This document shows positions 1 to 9,398 of a DNA stretch of 64,000 nt, one piece after another. Origin of the DNA: Pedobacter sp. MC2016-05 (GTDB lineage Bacteria > Bacteroidota > Bacteroidia > Sphingobacteriales > Sphingobacteriaceae); contig NZ_JAPIVT010000001.1 in NCBI RefSeq assembly GCF_026239735.1, positions 1 through 64,000 of the forward strand, written 5' to 3'. Numbering within the stretch: position 1 is the first letter of the stretch; the number at the start of each line of letters is the position of its first letter. The notes beneath the pieces were generated by a model. It did no database searches. It saw nothing but the letters and a program-made list of their open reading frames with translations, and was not told where the DNA came from. Made by a program: the position numbers and the translations under genes.

Positions 1-66
1 AACATATAAATAGCTTAAGTTAATAGCATTGGTGGAGACACCAACCAGTAGAAACCTCATAGAAAA

Positions 67-102
67 CATGATCATCCCTCATCTGCAAAGATGACGATCA
101 TG
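67..102 (-). terminator. Probable terminator of the oxidoreductase gene
   Basis: Nested inverted repeat: CATGATCATC at 67-76 pairs with GACGATCATG at 93-102 (one G-U), and CATCT/AGATG around a GCAA loop sits inside. Read on the minus strand it follows the stop at 111 and is followed by TTTTC. The T tract is short, so termination is inferred from structure and position. Confidence 0.5.
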
Positions 103-110
103 AAAATCCT

Positions 111-1499
111 TTAAATTTTTACATCCATCACCTTACCATTCTTTCTGCTGCTCTCTGCCATAAAACCCATAATATGGCTTTCTATAGATTCATCAATTGT
201 AGAGGTTAATAATGCAGGGTTTTGCTGTGATACGGCTTGGCAAAAATCCTTAACCAAAAGCCAGTCGCCACCACCGTGCCCGCTATTTTTATAACCATCT
301 ACATCATCAGCTTTTGGAATAAATTTCGTTTCTTTTCTGGTCTTAAAATCATGTACCACCAGCTCTGTCATATCGCCAACCATATCGCCCATCGAACCCA
401 TAATCCGGGTTCTTCTATCATGGTATGAAGTAAAAGCTTCCATAGAAAAGTTTGCGGTTACGCTATCACTAAACTGAATACTGGTTACATAATGGTCTGG
501 CTGGTCATTATCCATGCGATAAACACAACGACCATAATTTGTTGTTTTAAGTTTCTCCATTACCGCCGCTTTTCTGTCGCTTGTACCTTCAGGGATATCC
601 AAAACCGATGTCCTCGAATTGCGATCTACATATTCTTTAATTGCCGAATACGGACATTCCCGCTCCACCGCACATCCATCAGTGCATCGGGCGGTACTTC
701 CTTCAGGCGCATTTTCTTTTTTAAACCATTTTAAATCGCCCATGGCCACAATACGCTGGGCTTTCTTATTGATCACCCATTTCATAATATCTAAATCGTG
801 ACAAGATTTAGCTAAAATTATAGGCGTTGTGGCTTTGGAATTATGCCAGTTTCCACGCACATAAGAATGTGCCATATGGGTATGTTCGATAGGCTCAAAA
901 TGCTGAATACTGATTACCTCACCAATAGCACCTTTTGCAATCAGCTCTTTCATCTTTACAAAATATGGCGCATAGCGTAATACGTGGCAAACCGCAACAA
1001 TTCTTCCCGTTTTCTTCGCCAAAGCCAAAATATCACGGCATTCTTTTTCGGTAGGCGCAATGGGTTTTTCCAGCAGGATATCGTATCCCATCTTTAGTGC
1101 TTGCATACAAGGTTCGTAATGCAAATTATCAGGCATGGAAATAATAACAGCATCAGCCATTTTAGGTTTTTTAAATACATCCTCCCAGGTATTGAACCGA
1201 TTTTCATCAGCAATTTTGTGCTTTTTGGCGTATCGTTGGTTTCTGTAAGGAATCGGTTCGGCTACACCGATTATTTTTATCTGATCGGGAAAACTGGCCG
1301 CAAAATTACCGTAAACAGTGCCCCGGTTTCCCGCACCACAAGTAATTGCCGTAATGGGCTTTTCTAAGGGTTTATGAAAAGGATTATCAGCTATACGATA
1401 GCTGTAAGTATTATCCGCCAAGCGGGCAAGTACATCCGTGCTCACTACGGTTGCGCCTAAACTTATACTTAAAGTTTTGAGTAAATTTCTGCGGTTCAT
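111..1499 (-). CDS. Gfo/Idh/MocA family oxidoreductase, secreted
   Basis: NAD(P)-dependent sugar-type oxidoreductase of 462 aa. The N-terminus MNRRNLLKTLSISLGA carries twin arginines and a hydrophobic stretch, so Tat export is likely. A Rossmann fold starts near residue 50 (CGAGNRGTVYG) and the family EKP motif is at LLEKPIAP. A cysteine cluster (CTDGCAVERECPYSA, about residues 270-285) is an insertion seen in many Bacteroidota members. Such proteins usually act on sugars or sugar acids in the periplasm; the substrate cannot be told. It is followed by a terminator and lies 21 bp downstream of the EEP-fold gene on the same strand, so the two are probably cotranscribed. Confidence 0.9.
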   Translation of the reverse strand: MNRRNLLKTLSISLGATVVSTDVLARLADNTYSYRIADNPFHKPLEKPITAITCGAGNRGTVYGNFAASFPDQIKIIGVAEPIPYRNQRYAKKHKIADENRFNTWEDVFKKPKMADAVIISMPDNLHYEPCMQALKMGYDILLEKPIAPTEKECRDILALAKKTGRIVAVCHVLRYAPYFVKMKELIAKGAIGEVISIQHFEPIEHTHMAHSYVRGNWHNSKATTPIILAKSCHDLDIMKWVINKKAQRIVAMGDLKWFKKENAPEGSTARCTDGCAVERECPYSAIKEYVDRNSRTSVLDIPEGTSDRKAAVMEKLKTTNYGRCVYRMDNDQPDHYVTSIQFSDSVTANFSMEAFTSYHDRRTRIMGSMGDMVGDMTELVVHDFKTRKETKFIPKADDVDGYKNSGHGGGDWLLVKDFCQAVSQQNPALLTSTIDESIESHIMGFMAESSRKNGKVMDVKI

Positions 1500-1520
1500 A
1501 GGTGTTTGGTTTAGGTCGAT

Positions 1521-2339
1521 TTATTTATTCAGTTTCAGTATGGCTAAAACAGGCAAGTGATCAGAAGCATACGTTTCATTAATTACCTGATGAGAAATCA
1601 CTTCGAAATTATTTCCTTTTTTAAAGGCGATGTGATCGATGGTATTTTTAGGATTGATTACAGGTATTGTAAAACCACAGTCGGTACAGATTCTAACAAA
1701 TTGCTTGTCGAAAACTTTCACCACCTCCGAGCTTGTGTTCGAATTTAAGTCACCAGCAATAATCAGCGGAAGGGTTTCTGTTTCCGTTAACTTATTGATT
1801 TCGTTTACCTGCATCATTCTATTCTCTTCCGATTTCTGTGCATCGAGATGTGTTGACGCAAAACGGATTTTTCTTCCGTCGGGCAGTGTAGCCGTACCCA
1901 TTCCCAATACCCGTGGTTCTGCTTTTGCTTCGCCGTTGTTAGGCAACTTATAGGTTTGCGGATCGCTCAACGGATATTTCGAAAGTATTGCTACCCCGTA
2001 ATCTCCGCCATCATGGTCTATCGCTTTAAAAAAATAGAAGTTCATCTTCAGCCTGGTGGCTAAAAAAACCGCTTCATTTATGTTTCCCGAACGTTTCGTG
2101 TTTACATCAACTTCTTGCAAAGCAACTAAATCTGGTTTTTGCGCCTCAATCACTTTGGCTATGGCATCCAAATCAATCAAGCCTTCTTTTGCTTTGGATG
2201 GAGGGTTGGCGTGATGAATATTATACGTTAAAACGCGAATGGTGCTTTGATCGTTCCTCGTTATACTGGTTTTAGGAGAGCAAGAAAAAAGCAAAATGGT
2301 AAGAAGTAAAAAATAGGAAACGAAGTTGAATCTAGTCAT
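1521..2339 (-). CDS. Endonuclease/exonuclease/phosphatase-fold lipoprotein
   Basis: 272 aa with a lipoprotein signal (lipobox LLFSCS, Cys near 20). The EEP-fold motifs are in order: TYNIHH, ALQEVD, a GDLNS metal/phosphate motif and a C-terminal SDHLPV catalytic Asp-His. These make it a metal-dependent phosphoesterase on the outer face of a membrane. EEP proteins cleave nucleic acids, inositol phosphates or sphingomyelin, and the substrate is not visible here. It is probably the first gene of a two-gene unit with the oxidoreductase at 111-1499. A second, distant family member lies at 18306-19145. Confidence 0.85.
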   Translation of the reverse strand: MTRFNFVSYFLLLTILLFSCSPKTSITRNDQSTIRVLTYNIHHANPPSKAKEGLIDLDAIAKVIEAQKPDLVALQEVDVNTKRSGNINEAVFLATRLKMNFYFFKAIDHDGGDYGVAILSKYPLSDPQTYKLPNNGEAKAEPRVLGMGTATLPDGRKIRFASTHLDAQKSEENRMMQVNEINKLTETETLPLIIAGDLNSNTSSEVVKVFDKQFVRICTDCGFTIPVINPKNTIDHIAFKKGNNFEVISHQVINETYASDHLPVLAILKLNK

Positions 2340-2535
2340 TGTTTTGTTGGCTTAATGGCTTTTCGAATTTAAAAAATAAAACCAATCGAAAGAAATTGTA
2401 ATACGATCGTTATAAAAAGAAACAAAACGCAATTTATCAAATGACTCTCATGAGTTTTACGATCTCAAAATTGCGGAAACAACATGTACTTTATCCTGTT
2501 TAATTATTAATTCTTCAACAAAAAATATAAAAATT

Positions 2536-2970
2536 ATGGATAATCAAGTAGAGAAAAACAAAGCGATTTGCAAGGTATTTTTTGATGAGCTGCTCAACAA
2601 TGCCAATTTGGATGCCATTACTAAGTTCGTGGATAGCGGGGTTAAAGTGCATAAAACATTTCCTTGGCAACGCGAAGGCGATAAAGCCTTTTATGATACC
2701 GTTGAGGTGTTTAAACTGGGTTTTCCTGATTTAAAAATAAAATTCGACGATATTTTAGGTGATGGCGACAAAGTGATGTGCAAATTCACTATAACGGGAA
2801 CGCATAAAGAATCGTTTCTTAACATCCCAGCTACAGGGAAAAAGATCGAGTACGAGGAAGTAAATATTGTTCGTTTAAGAGATGAAAAAATTATTGAACA
2901 TTGGGCAGTTGCCGACATTTATAGTTTAATGCAGAAGTTAACAGGGAGTGAAGTAAACAATCTAGTTTAA
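2536..2970 (+). CDS. SnoaL-like / ester cyclase family protein
   Basis: 144 aa, the length of one NTF2-like alpha+beta cone. The pattern matches SnoaL-type cyclases: an N-terminal helical part with FFDELLNNANLDAI, then GFPDLKIKFDDILGDGDKV and the conserved IPATGKKIEYEEVNI followed by an H-W (IEHWAV) near the end. There is no signal peptide, so it is cytoplasmic. Many members are predicted by fold only, and no specific reaction is claimed. It is divergent from the phosphatase gene and followed 78 bp later by a VOC protein. Confidence 0.85.
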   Translation: MDNQVEKNKAICKVFFDELLNNANLDAITKFVDSGVKVHKTFPWQREGDKAFYDTVEVFKLGFPDLKIKFDDILGDGDKVMCKFTITGTHKESFLNIPATGKKIEYEEVNIVRLRDEKIIEHWAVADIYSLMQKLTGSEVNNLV

Positions 2971-3048
2971 TAAGCCCCAAATTTGTCTCAACTCCCCCCT
3001 TTGTAAAATTTAGGTACTGCTTAACTTAGCAGAAATAGTAAAAATTTT

Positions 3049-3471
3049 ATGAGAACCATGCATCCTTATTTAAACTTCGACGGCCAGGCTGAAGAAGCTT
3101 TCAATTTTTACAAATCGGTATTGGGCGGCGAATTTATCTTTTTTAAAAAAATGAGTGATGCGCCTAACGCGGATGAATTACCCGAAAATGAGCGAAATCG
3201 GGTTATGCATGTTGCACTTCCCATTAATGAGCATACTATTTTGATGGCATCAGATTGTATGCCTTCAGCAGGACATGTTATTAGAGAAGGTAATAATATG
3301 TATGTTCATCTCGCTGCAGAAAGCAGAGCAGTTGCGGATCAACTTTTCAATGGTTTATCAGCAGGAGGAACTATCGAAATGCCCATGGAAGATATGTTTT
3401 GGGGAGATTATTTTGGAAGCTTCAAAGATAAATTTGGGATCCAATGGATGATTAATTTTGGGAGTTATTAG
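3049..3471 (+). CDS. VOC family (PhnB-like glyoxalase-fold) protein
   Basis: 140 aa, with the PhnB/3-demethylubiquinone methyltransferase-like signature: MHPYLNFDGQAEEAFNFYKS at the start, LGGEF, a central GHVIREGNNMYVHL and a C-terminal FWGDYFGSFKDKFGIQW. This is the vicinal-oxygen-chelate fold used by glyoxalases and dioxygenases. PhnB-like members often lack a known activity. A second ATG two codons later is an alternative start. A perfect terminator hairpin follows 11 bp after the stop. Confidence 0.88.
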   Translation: MRTMHPYLNFDGQAEEAFNFYKSVLGGEFIFFKKMSDAPNADELPENERNRVMHVALPINEHTILMASDCMPSAGHVIREGNNMYVHLAAESRAVADQLFNGLSAGGTIEMPMEDMFWGDYFGSFKDKFGIQWMINFGSY

Positions 3472-3482
3472 CTTAAAAAGCC

Positions 3483-3521
3483 AATAAAAGGACCTTCAAA
3501 CAAACAGAAGGTCCTTTTATT
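3483..3521 (+). terminator. Strong rho-independent terminator
   Basis: Perfect 15-bp inverted repeat: AATAAAAGGACCTTC at 3483-3497 and its complement at 3507-3521, with a 9-nt loop. The stem's AAAAGG/CCTTTT base supplies the T-run on either strand. It ends the VOC gene. Confidence 0.85.
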
Positions 3522-3626
3522 GTTACACAAACCATCAAAATCCTACCGGCTTTAATTTGACATCATCTAGTCAAATACGTATTCTTGTTTCTTGCTTATT
3601 TTAATAATGTGAGCAAAGGGCATACC

Positions 3627-4706
3627 ATGAACAATGTAACTCCAGGTTTATTAAAAACCAAACAACATTTTATTATTCTTGATGGATTACGCGGCGTGGC
3701 TGCTTTTGCTATTGTTGCTTTCCATTTTTTGGAAGTAGTTTTTGAGTTTAGCAAAAATTTTCTCGGTCATGGGTTTTTAGCTGTCGATTTTTTCTTTTGC
3801 CTTTCTGGTTTCGTAATTGCCTATGCTTATGATGATCGCCTTGAAAAAATGGGCATTATGGAGTTTTTTAAATCCCGGATCATCAGGTTACATCCTCTGG
3901 TTATTTTTGGTTCTGTATTGGGACTGCTAACTTTTATTTTCGATCCCTTTAGCGGTACCGCTGCCCAATATAGCATAGGCAAAATCACTTTATTGTTTTT
4001 TACTTCTGCCTTATTAATTCCTTTTCCAACAATGGAAGAGCGCTATTTTAACAACTTCGGTTTAAATGCGCCAGCCTGGTCTTTATTTTGGGAATATGTG
4101 GCGAACATTGTTTATGCATTTGTACTTTACAAATTGGCCAGAAAGTATTTAATCGCACTCGCTGGCGTTGCCGCTATTATTCTGGTAGTAGTTGCTTATC
4201 GTACGGGTTCATTATTGGGCGGTTGGGCCGGAGAAAATTTTTGGGAAGGTGGGGCAAGGATATTATACTCTTTTACTGCTGGCTTATTAATTTATCGCTC
4301 CAAATGGATCATTAAAAACAAGCTCGGTTTTGTTGGCTTATCCATCTTGCTGTTATTCGCATTTTTTATGCCGTATTCAAACTATAACTGGCTAACTGAA
4401 TCACTAGTGGTCTTATTTTATTTCCCCTTTTTGGTTGCCTTAGGTGCCGGAACCGCTGCCACCCAGGGGTTAACCAAATTATGCACCTTTTTTGGCAAGA
4501 TATCTTATCCTTTGTACATGACACATTACATGGCTATTTGGGTATTTGCCAATTATTACAATGCGTACAAACCAAAAGGAACAGAAGTGGCTTTAGTGAT
4601 TACAGGTGGGGTACTCGCCTTAGTTTCCTTAGCCTATTTAACCATGATTATATTTGATATTCCTGTTAGAAAATATCTTTCCAAAAAGCGAATAAAGGCG
4701 CTATAA
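3627..4706 (+). CDS. Acyltransferase family 3 (OafA/YrhL-like) membrane protein
   Basis: 359 aa from the ATG at 3627, chosen over an in-frame ATG at 3585 because the first membrane motif (ILDGLRGVAAFAIVAFHF) then sits at the usual distance from the N-terminus. The LDGLRG...HF motif holds the conserved His of acyltransferase-3 enzymes. About ten hydrophobic segments follow, with FLAVDFFFCLSGFVIAY and SLFWEYVANIVYAF typical of the family. These inner-membrane enzymes transfer acyl groups, often acetyl, to surface glycans or lipids. No polysaccharide cluster is adjacent, so the acceptor is unknown. Confidence 0.9.
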   Translation: MNNVTPGLLKTKQHFIILDGLRGVAAFAIVAFHFLEVVFEFSKNFLGHGFLAVDFFFCLSGFVIAYAYDDRLEKMGIMEFFKSRIIRLHPLVIFGSVLGLLTFIFDPFSGTAAQYSIGKITLLFFTSALLIPFPTMEERYFNNFGLNAPAWSLFWEYVANIVYAFVLYKLARKYLIALAGVAAIILVVVAYRTGSLLGGWAGENFWEGGARILYSFTAGLLIYRSKWIIKNKLGFVGLSILLLFAFFMPYSNYNWLTESLVVLFYFPFLVALGAGTAATQGLTKLCTFFGKISYPLYMTHYMAIWVFANYYNAYKPKGTEVALVITGGVLALVSLAYLTMIIFDIPVRKYLSKKRIKAL

Positions 4707-4829
4707 ATCCAACCTAAGAAAATTTACAAAATTTTTTAAAAATTTTAAAACAAACCAATTACACTTGTGTTTATAATATAGTTTGTTTGGTTTAGTTTTA
4801 TCGGTGGATACTTATAAGACATTCAATAT

Positions 4830-4851
4830 AGCCTCATAGAGATATGAGGCT
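4830..4851 (+). terminator. Hairpin between convergent genes
   Basis: AGCCTCAT at 4830-4837 pairs perfectly with ATGAGGCT at 4844-4851 around a 6-nt loop, followed by TTCTCATTT. It lies between the acyltransferase stop (4706) and the convergent ABC-F stop (4880), so it can serve both. Confidence 0.6.
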
Positions 4852-4879
4852 TTCTCATTTCCAGACTTTTTAAACAAAG

Positions 4880-6470
4880 CTATTTATCTAATACTATTTC
4901 CCTTTCAATATTAATCTGCTCCAAAAAATAAGTATCGTGAGATACGATTAAAAGTGTTCCCTTAAATTCGTCAATAGCTCCCGTTAATATTTCAACATTT
5001 TGAATATCGAGGTTATTGGTGGGCTCGTCAAAAATCATTATATCTGGTGCCTTATTTTTGATTGTTAGTAAGCAAAGCATCAACCTCATTTTTTCGCCCC
5101 CACTTAATGCACTGCAAGGCTTATCCCAGTCTCCTTTATCAAACAAAAACCGATTTAACCTAATTTTGATTTCATGTTCTTGTAACTCGCCCGTATTATA
5201 TTGTTGTGCCTGCTGATAAACTATGAGTTGATTATTGATTAAAGAATAATCCTGATCGATGTAAATTGCATCGTAGGTGGCGTTTTTAACTGTTCCTGTT
5301 TGAGGGAGCAACTCTCCTAAAATAATCTTGATCAAAGTAGATTTGCCAGATCCATTTATTCCTTTTAATGCGATTCTTTCACCACTTTTTATTTCAAAAT
5401 TAAGTGCCGAAAGCCAGAGCTTGTTATCACCATAGGCAAAGTTAATTTCTCTTGCCTCAACAAGTATTTTGCCATAATGAAGCTGGGATTGATCAAAGCC
5501 AATTTTCATCTGTCCAGCTAAAGGAATAGTACTTCTTAACTCTGTTAATTCTTTACTTATGCTGCTGATTTTTTCGCCATGCATTTGCTTAACACGAGCT
5601 GTACTGCCCTCGGCCTTGTTTTTCAAGGTGTTCATTGATATGGTAGGTAAACCCGCTTTTTCTTGTTTCCTTTTTCCCCGGGCATCTAATTTATGCTCCC
5701 TTTCAATAGTTTCACGGGCAACCACTTTCGCTTTCCAAAGCGTTTTTTCTTTGGCCCTAAGGGCATTAGATAAGGCTTCTTCTTCGATCTGTTTTTGTGC
5801 CAAATAGAAATCGTAGTTTCCTCCGTAGGTATTGATTTCGCCTTGGTTCAATTCGTATGTGAGGTTAAGAAGATTGAGCAAAATACGGTCGTGACTTACA
5901 ATAAGCAACGTTTTATTAGTTTCCCGTATAAACTTGTATAATAAGTGCCTGCTTTCCACATCAAGGTGATTACTCGGCTCATCCATCAAAATAATTTCTG
6001 GTTGATGAATGAAGATTCCAGCAAGGAAAACCTTGGCCTTTTGCCCACCACTTTGTAAATCCAGCTTTTGATTCAGGCCCGCTATTTCAAGTCCCCAATA
6101 GGCAAAAGCTTCATGGCAACGCTCTTCAATAGTCCAATCATCCTGTAAAATTGCGAAGTTTTCTTCAGTTGCCTTTCCATCCAAAATTTCATGTAAAGCC
6201 GAAATTCGGTCGTTAATTTTTAGGGCCTCTGCAATGCTTAAATGATTAAACTGACCAAAAATTTGGAACTAGATAGGGTTGATCATCCGCCTGTAGCAAA
6301 CCTTTAGTAACTTGTAACGTTCCAGCCAAAAGATTGAGCAAAGTAGATTTACCCGAACCATTTTGACCCACTAAGGCTACTTTGTTATGGGCTTGAAGGG
6401 TAAAATTTAAATTAGAAAATAATATATCCAGATTGGGATGTTGGTAGGCAAGGCCTTGTAAAGTAAGCAT
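4880..6470 (-). pseudogene. ABC-F family ATPase, split by a single-base frameshift
   Basis: A cytoplasmic tandem ABC ATPase without membrane segments, the class that acts on ribosomes. The first part (6470 down to a stop at 6246) has Walker A GQNGSGKST. The second (about 6256 to 4880) has signature LQSGGQKAK with DEPSNHLD, then a second Walker A GINGSGKST, LSGGEKMRL and DEPTNNLD. At 6257-6261 an A5 run (T5 on the coding strand) shifts the frame: removing one base restores VPNFGQFNHLSIAEA, continuous with the second part, about 530 aa in all. The start is the ATG at 6470 (MLTLQGLAYQHPN). Sequencing error or a real recent mutation are both possible, since every downstream motif is intact. Confidence 0.85.
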
Positions 6471-6813
6471 GATATCTTTGTTAAAACGTAAATAATTTCT
6501 GATCCAATGCAATTGGATACCGTTTGTTTTATCGAAAGAATTTGCTCTTACATTTTATACTGCGATGATTTACCGCAAATTTAGTGATTTATCCAAAGTA
6601 ACCAAATTCAAAATATTTGCCTTATTAAAATTTTCCCTGTATACGGTTTACCGACCAGCTGTGTTAAGCAACAAAATGCTGCCGATAATTGGAGTTTAGA
6701 GTATCCTTTTTTACCCAATGGGATTTCAGTGAGCCAGTTTAAATCCAATTTATTTTTACTTTTATTTACTAATTAATTTAGTATTTTGCGGTTCGTAAAA
6801 TCAAGATTGCATT
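6471..6813. other. Divergent intergenic region with a partial palindrome
   Basis: 343 bp between the start of the ABC-F gene and the GHKL ATPase gene; no credible ORF. It is AT-rich toward 6750-6800. TACGGTTTACCGAC at 6642-6655 resembles the 14-mer TACGGTTTCCCGTA found at 11400 and 12335. TATTTTGC at 6782-6789 is near, but not equal to, a TAnnTTTG box for the gene at 6814. Confidence 0.45.
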
Positions 6814-8097
6814 ATGGAAAATAAGGTTAGCATCAATAATAACAGTGTCGAGTTTTCGGGCATTACCAGAGATTACATGGAGGCCATTTCAGAGCTGATA
6901 TGGAATGGTTTTGACGCCGGAGCTACCAAAATTGATCTCGTTTTTGATACCAATGAAATTGATTTCATTCCATCGATAGAAATTATTGATAACGGAAGCG
7001 GCATTAACCTCAATAACCTTAACCAAACCTTTGGGGCATTTCTCGATTCGTTAAAACGCAGTACCGATCATCGTTCATCTTACGTTCGTGGCAAAAAAGG
7101 CAAGGGGCGTTTCTCCTTTATTGCTTTTGCGCAAACCGCCATTTGGAATACTACATTTTTTGATGAAAATACACAGGCATTTACCACTTACGATATCACC
7201 ATTAATGCAAGCAACAAAGATTTTTATGCCGATGAACACCAACAAAAGGGGGTAAAGAATGCATCGGGCACACGATTAAAACTGGTAAATCTTTTCGGTG
7301 TAACTGCCTATAATTTCACCAACGATGCCTTTATCAACCACCTGAAATCAGAATTTGGCTGGTTTTTATTGTTAAATAGCAAACACGATTTTCAGTTGTG
7401 CATTAATGGTGAAAGAATTATATATGAAGACCTCCTGGCCGACCACGAAATTTTTGAAAGGAAAATTGTAGATGCTTCCACATCGAGATTTATGTTTACC
7501 ATTACCTTTGTTCGCTGGAACGAAAAAATAGGCGATAAATTTTATTACTACTTTTTAAACAGCGATAAAAAAGAGGTTTTTAAGCAGCTCACATCCTTTA
7601 ACAATAACGCCATTAATTTTTATCACAGCGTTTATATCGAATCAGATTATTTCAATCTTTTTAATTTCAATGATACAGAAGAAACGGGAAATCTATTTGG
7701 TTCCAATCCACAGAGTCCTATTTTTAAACAGTTAATTAAGGCGCTGCAAAAAATTGTCGTCAACAAGCAAAAGGAATTTGTAAAGAATAATGCTGCTGAT
7801 GAATTAATTCAAAAGTTATTATTATCGGGTTCGATGCCCAAATTTGGAAGTAATGATAACGATTTAAATCAAAAGGAGCTTTTCATCGAATTGGTAAAAG
7901 CGATTTACTGCATTCAGCCACGCATGTTTAAAGGCCTAAATGATGCACAAGAAAAGTTGACCTTGAATCTTATCTTTTCCCAAATGAGGGATGCAGATTC
8001 GCTGTTGGACCTGTTGGAAAATGTACTAAAACCCAATGAAGAAGAAAGTCAACAGCTTCATCGACTGATGTATGCAACACATTTGATTTCTGATTGA
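6814..8097 (+). CDS. GHKL-type (Hsp90/MutL/MORC-like) ATPase
   Basis: 427 aa, cytoplasmic. The ATP-binding Bergerat fold is clear in the first 110 residues: ISELIWNGFDAGA (E-x3-N-x2-DA), IEIIDNGSGIN (DxGxG) and a lid GKKGKGRFSF. This is the pattern of Hsp90, MutL and MORC proteins and of stand-alone ATPases of unknown role in Bacteroidota. There is no dimerisation or phosphoacceptor His, so it is not a sensor kinase. Residues 230-427 are unrecognised and helical. Long homologues with extra C-terminal sequence exist, so this may be a short form. No partner gene is adjacent on the same strand, and the function is unknown. Confidence 0.75.
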   Translation: MENKVSINNNSVEFSGITRDYMEAISELIWNGFDAGATKIDLVFDTNEIDFIPSIEIIDNGSGINLNNLNQTFGAFLDSLKRSTDHRSSYVRGKKGKGRFSFIAFAQTAIWNTTFFDENTQAFTTYDITINASNKDFYADEHQQKGVKNASGTRLKLVNLFGVTAYNFTNDAFINHLKSEFGWFLLLNSKHDFQLCINGERIIYEDLLADHEIFERKIVDASTSRFMFTITFVRWNEKIGDKFYYYFLNSDKKEVFKQLTSFNNNAINFYHSVYIESDYFNLFNFNDTEETGNLFGSNPQSPIFKQLIKALQKIVVNKQKEFVKNNAADELIQKLLLSGSMPKFGSNDNDLNQKELFIELVKAIYCIQPRMFKGLNDAQEKLTLNLIFSQMRDADSLLDLLENVLKPNEEESQQLHRLMYATHLISD

Positions 8098-8268
8098 AAT
8101 TTTTAAGTAGATCAGTGTAGATTACTAATCAATCGAAATTTAAGAGAAAGAAAATTAGAAATGAATTGGCCGTTAGGCGGTGTTCCGCATGAAAGACACC
8201 GTCATCGAATTAGATCATCAGCCAATCTTATAATCATCACTATTTCGATCGTCCGAAATTTTATAAAT

Positions 8269-8300
8269 GAGGTAGGGATAAAAATATTAATTTATACCTC
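8269..8300 (-). terminator. Possible terminator of the 8301-9194 gene
   Basis: GAGGTA at 8269-8274 and TACCTC at 8295-8300 form an interrupted hairpin with an AT-rich middle, just past the stop of the minus-strand gene. It is weak and has no long T-run. Confidence 0.3.
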
Positions 8301-9194
8301 TTATTTTTTGTTGGCAACATATTTAGTTAGAATATACTGTGTTAATGGCAAAAGGCGTTTTGTGCTATTGGTTGGATGATCGCCTCCTGAAGTATAAAAG
8401 TCTACACTATCAACCTTAACTTTTGCATAATGAACTTTACCGATAGATGCAGCTGTCAAAGTATCCCGTTTGTCTATCTTTTTTAAATTCGAAATCTTAA
8501 AAGTATCCAAAGCAATTACTGGTGATGACGCTTTTTGATCGCATGCTATTCCTACATAATGATCGCCTGTCCAATACATACATTGATAGTTTTTAGGATA
8601 GAAAATAAATGCGCCCATTGCAACAGCGGCCGCAGTTCCAAAAGCGAATATAGATTTATAATATTTTTTTGGAATACCTTTCTGAACCTCTCTCACTTCC
8701 AGAGCAGCTTCTTTAGCCGGCTCTTTTTGCCAATTATCCTCCCCTTCTTTGATATCTATTCTTTCAACTTCTGGAAATTGTTTTTGCTCTACAACTATGT
8801 CTTTACTAGTTGCATCGGTAGTACCATCCGAAGAAATATCATATCCCCCCAATGCTTGATAGGGTCTGGGTTTATAATCAATTAACCAAGCCAAAAGTTC
8901 AATATTTTTCCTGTCTGGCTTAACGGGAATTCCTCTGAAAAAATTACTCAGCGATCTGAATCTACCTGTTGGGTACTCATCGATTATTTTTAGATAACCT
9001 TTGTTGTTTGTATCCGGCCCGAAAAACACTCGCAAAGAAGGGATACCTTTTTCATCACCCTTTCGCTCTCTGTAAATATTTACACATTCATTTCTGAGTA
9101 GTGCTGGACTTATTCCTACCAACTGAAGCATTTGTTTGCTTTCAATTTTAGTTTTATAAGCTTCTAAAACTTTGTCTTGGTATTTTTGAAACAT
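8301..9194 (-). CDS. Single-pass membrane protein of unknown function
   Basis: 297 aa. The first 115 residues are a soluble helical domain (ISPALLRNECVNIYRER, LRVFFGP, FRSLSNFFRGI, NIELLAWLIDYKPRPY) of the sort that recurs in Sphingobacteriaceae proteins of unknown role. An acidic linker (about 120-170) follows, then one membrane segment near 182-200 (FAFGTAAAVAMGAFIFY). The 100-residue C-terminal part would lie outside, with a Cys pair (YQCMYWTGDHYVGIACDQ) that could be a disulphide. The promoter upstream is canonical. An inside-domain/TM/outside-domain layout suits a signalling or regulatory protein, but that is inference. Confidence 0.7.
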   Translation of the reverse strand: MFQKYQDKVLEAYKTKIESKQMLQLVGISPALLRNECVNIYRERKGDEKGIPSLRVFFGPDTNNKGYLKIIDEYPTGRFRSLSNFFRGIPVKPDRKNIELLAWLIDYKPRPYQALGGYDISSDGTTDATSKDIVVEQKQFPEVERIDIKEGEDNWQKEPAKEAALEVREVQKGIPKKYYKSIFAFGTAAAVAMGAFIFYPKNYQCMYWTGDHYVGIACDQKASSPVIALDTFKISNLKKIDKRDTLTAASIGKVHYAKVKVDSVDFYTSGGDHPTNSTKRLLPLTQYILTKYVANKK

Positions 9195-9214
9195 AGGGAG
9201 AGCATTAACGCCTA

Positions 9215-9245
9215 CAAATTTATCGGAATTTTCGACATCGTCAAA
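9215..9245 (-). promoter_or_regulatory. Canonical Bacteroidota promoter for the 9194 gene
   Basis: Read on the minus strand: TTTG at 9245-9242, exactly 19 nt, then TAAATTTG at 9222-9215. This equals the TTTG-N19-TAnnTTTG consensus. Transcription would begin near 9208, about 14 nt before the ATG. Confidence 0.75.
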
Positions 9246-9261
9246 GGTATTGTAAGAATTC

Positions 9262-9288
9262 GATCGGTAAGATCGGTATTATCGGAAT
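9262..9288. repeat. Three 9-bp direct repeats upstream of the 9194 promoter
   Basis: GATCGGTAA, GATCGGTAT and TATCGGAAT lie head to tail at 9262-9288, starting 17 bp upstream of the -33 box at 9242-9245. A related ATCGGAA is in the spacer at 9222. Regular spacing next to a promoter suggests a protein-binding array; no binder is known. Confidence 0.5.
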
Positions 9289-9398
9289 CGCCTGCTAACA
9301 AAGCCATTATACCGACTCATATTTGTATCAGCAAACAGCACAAGTGCAATCTAATTAACTGCACTTCATAAACAAGTTTTGCTAACAGAGTAAACATC

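Noticed and set aside
8161..8379. 72-codon plus-strand ORF between convergent genes
   Set aside because: Low-complexity translation, and it overlaps the end of the 8301-9194 gene.
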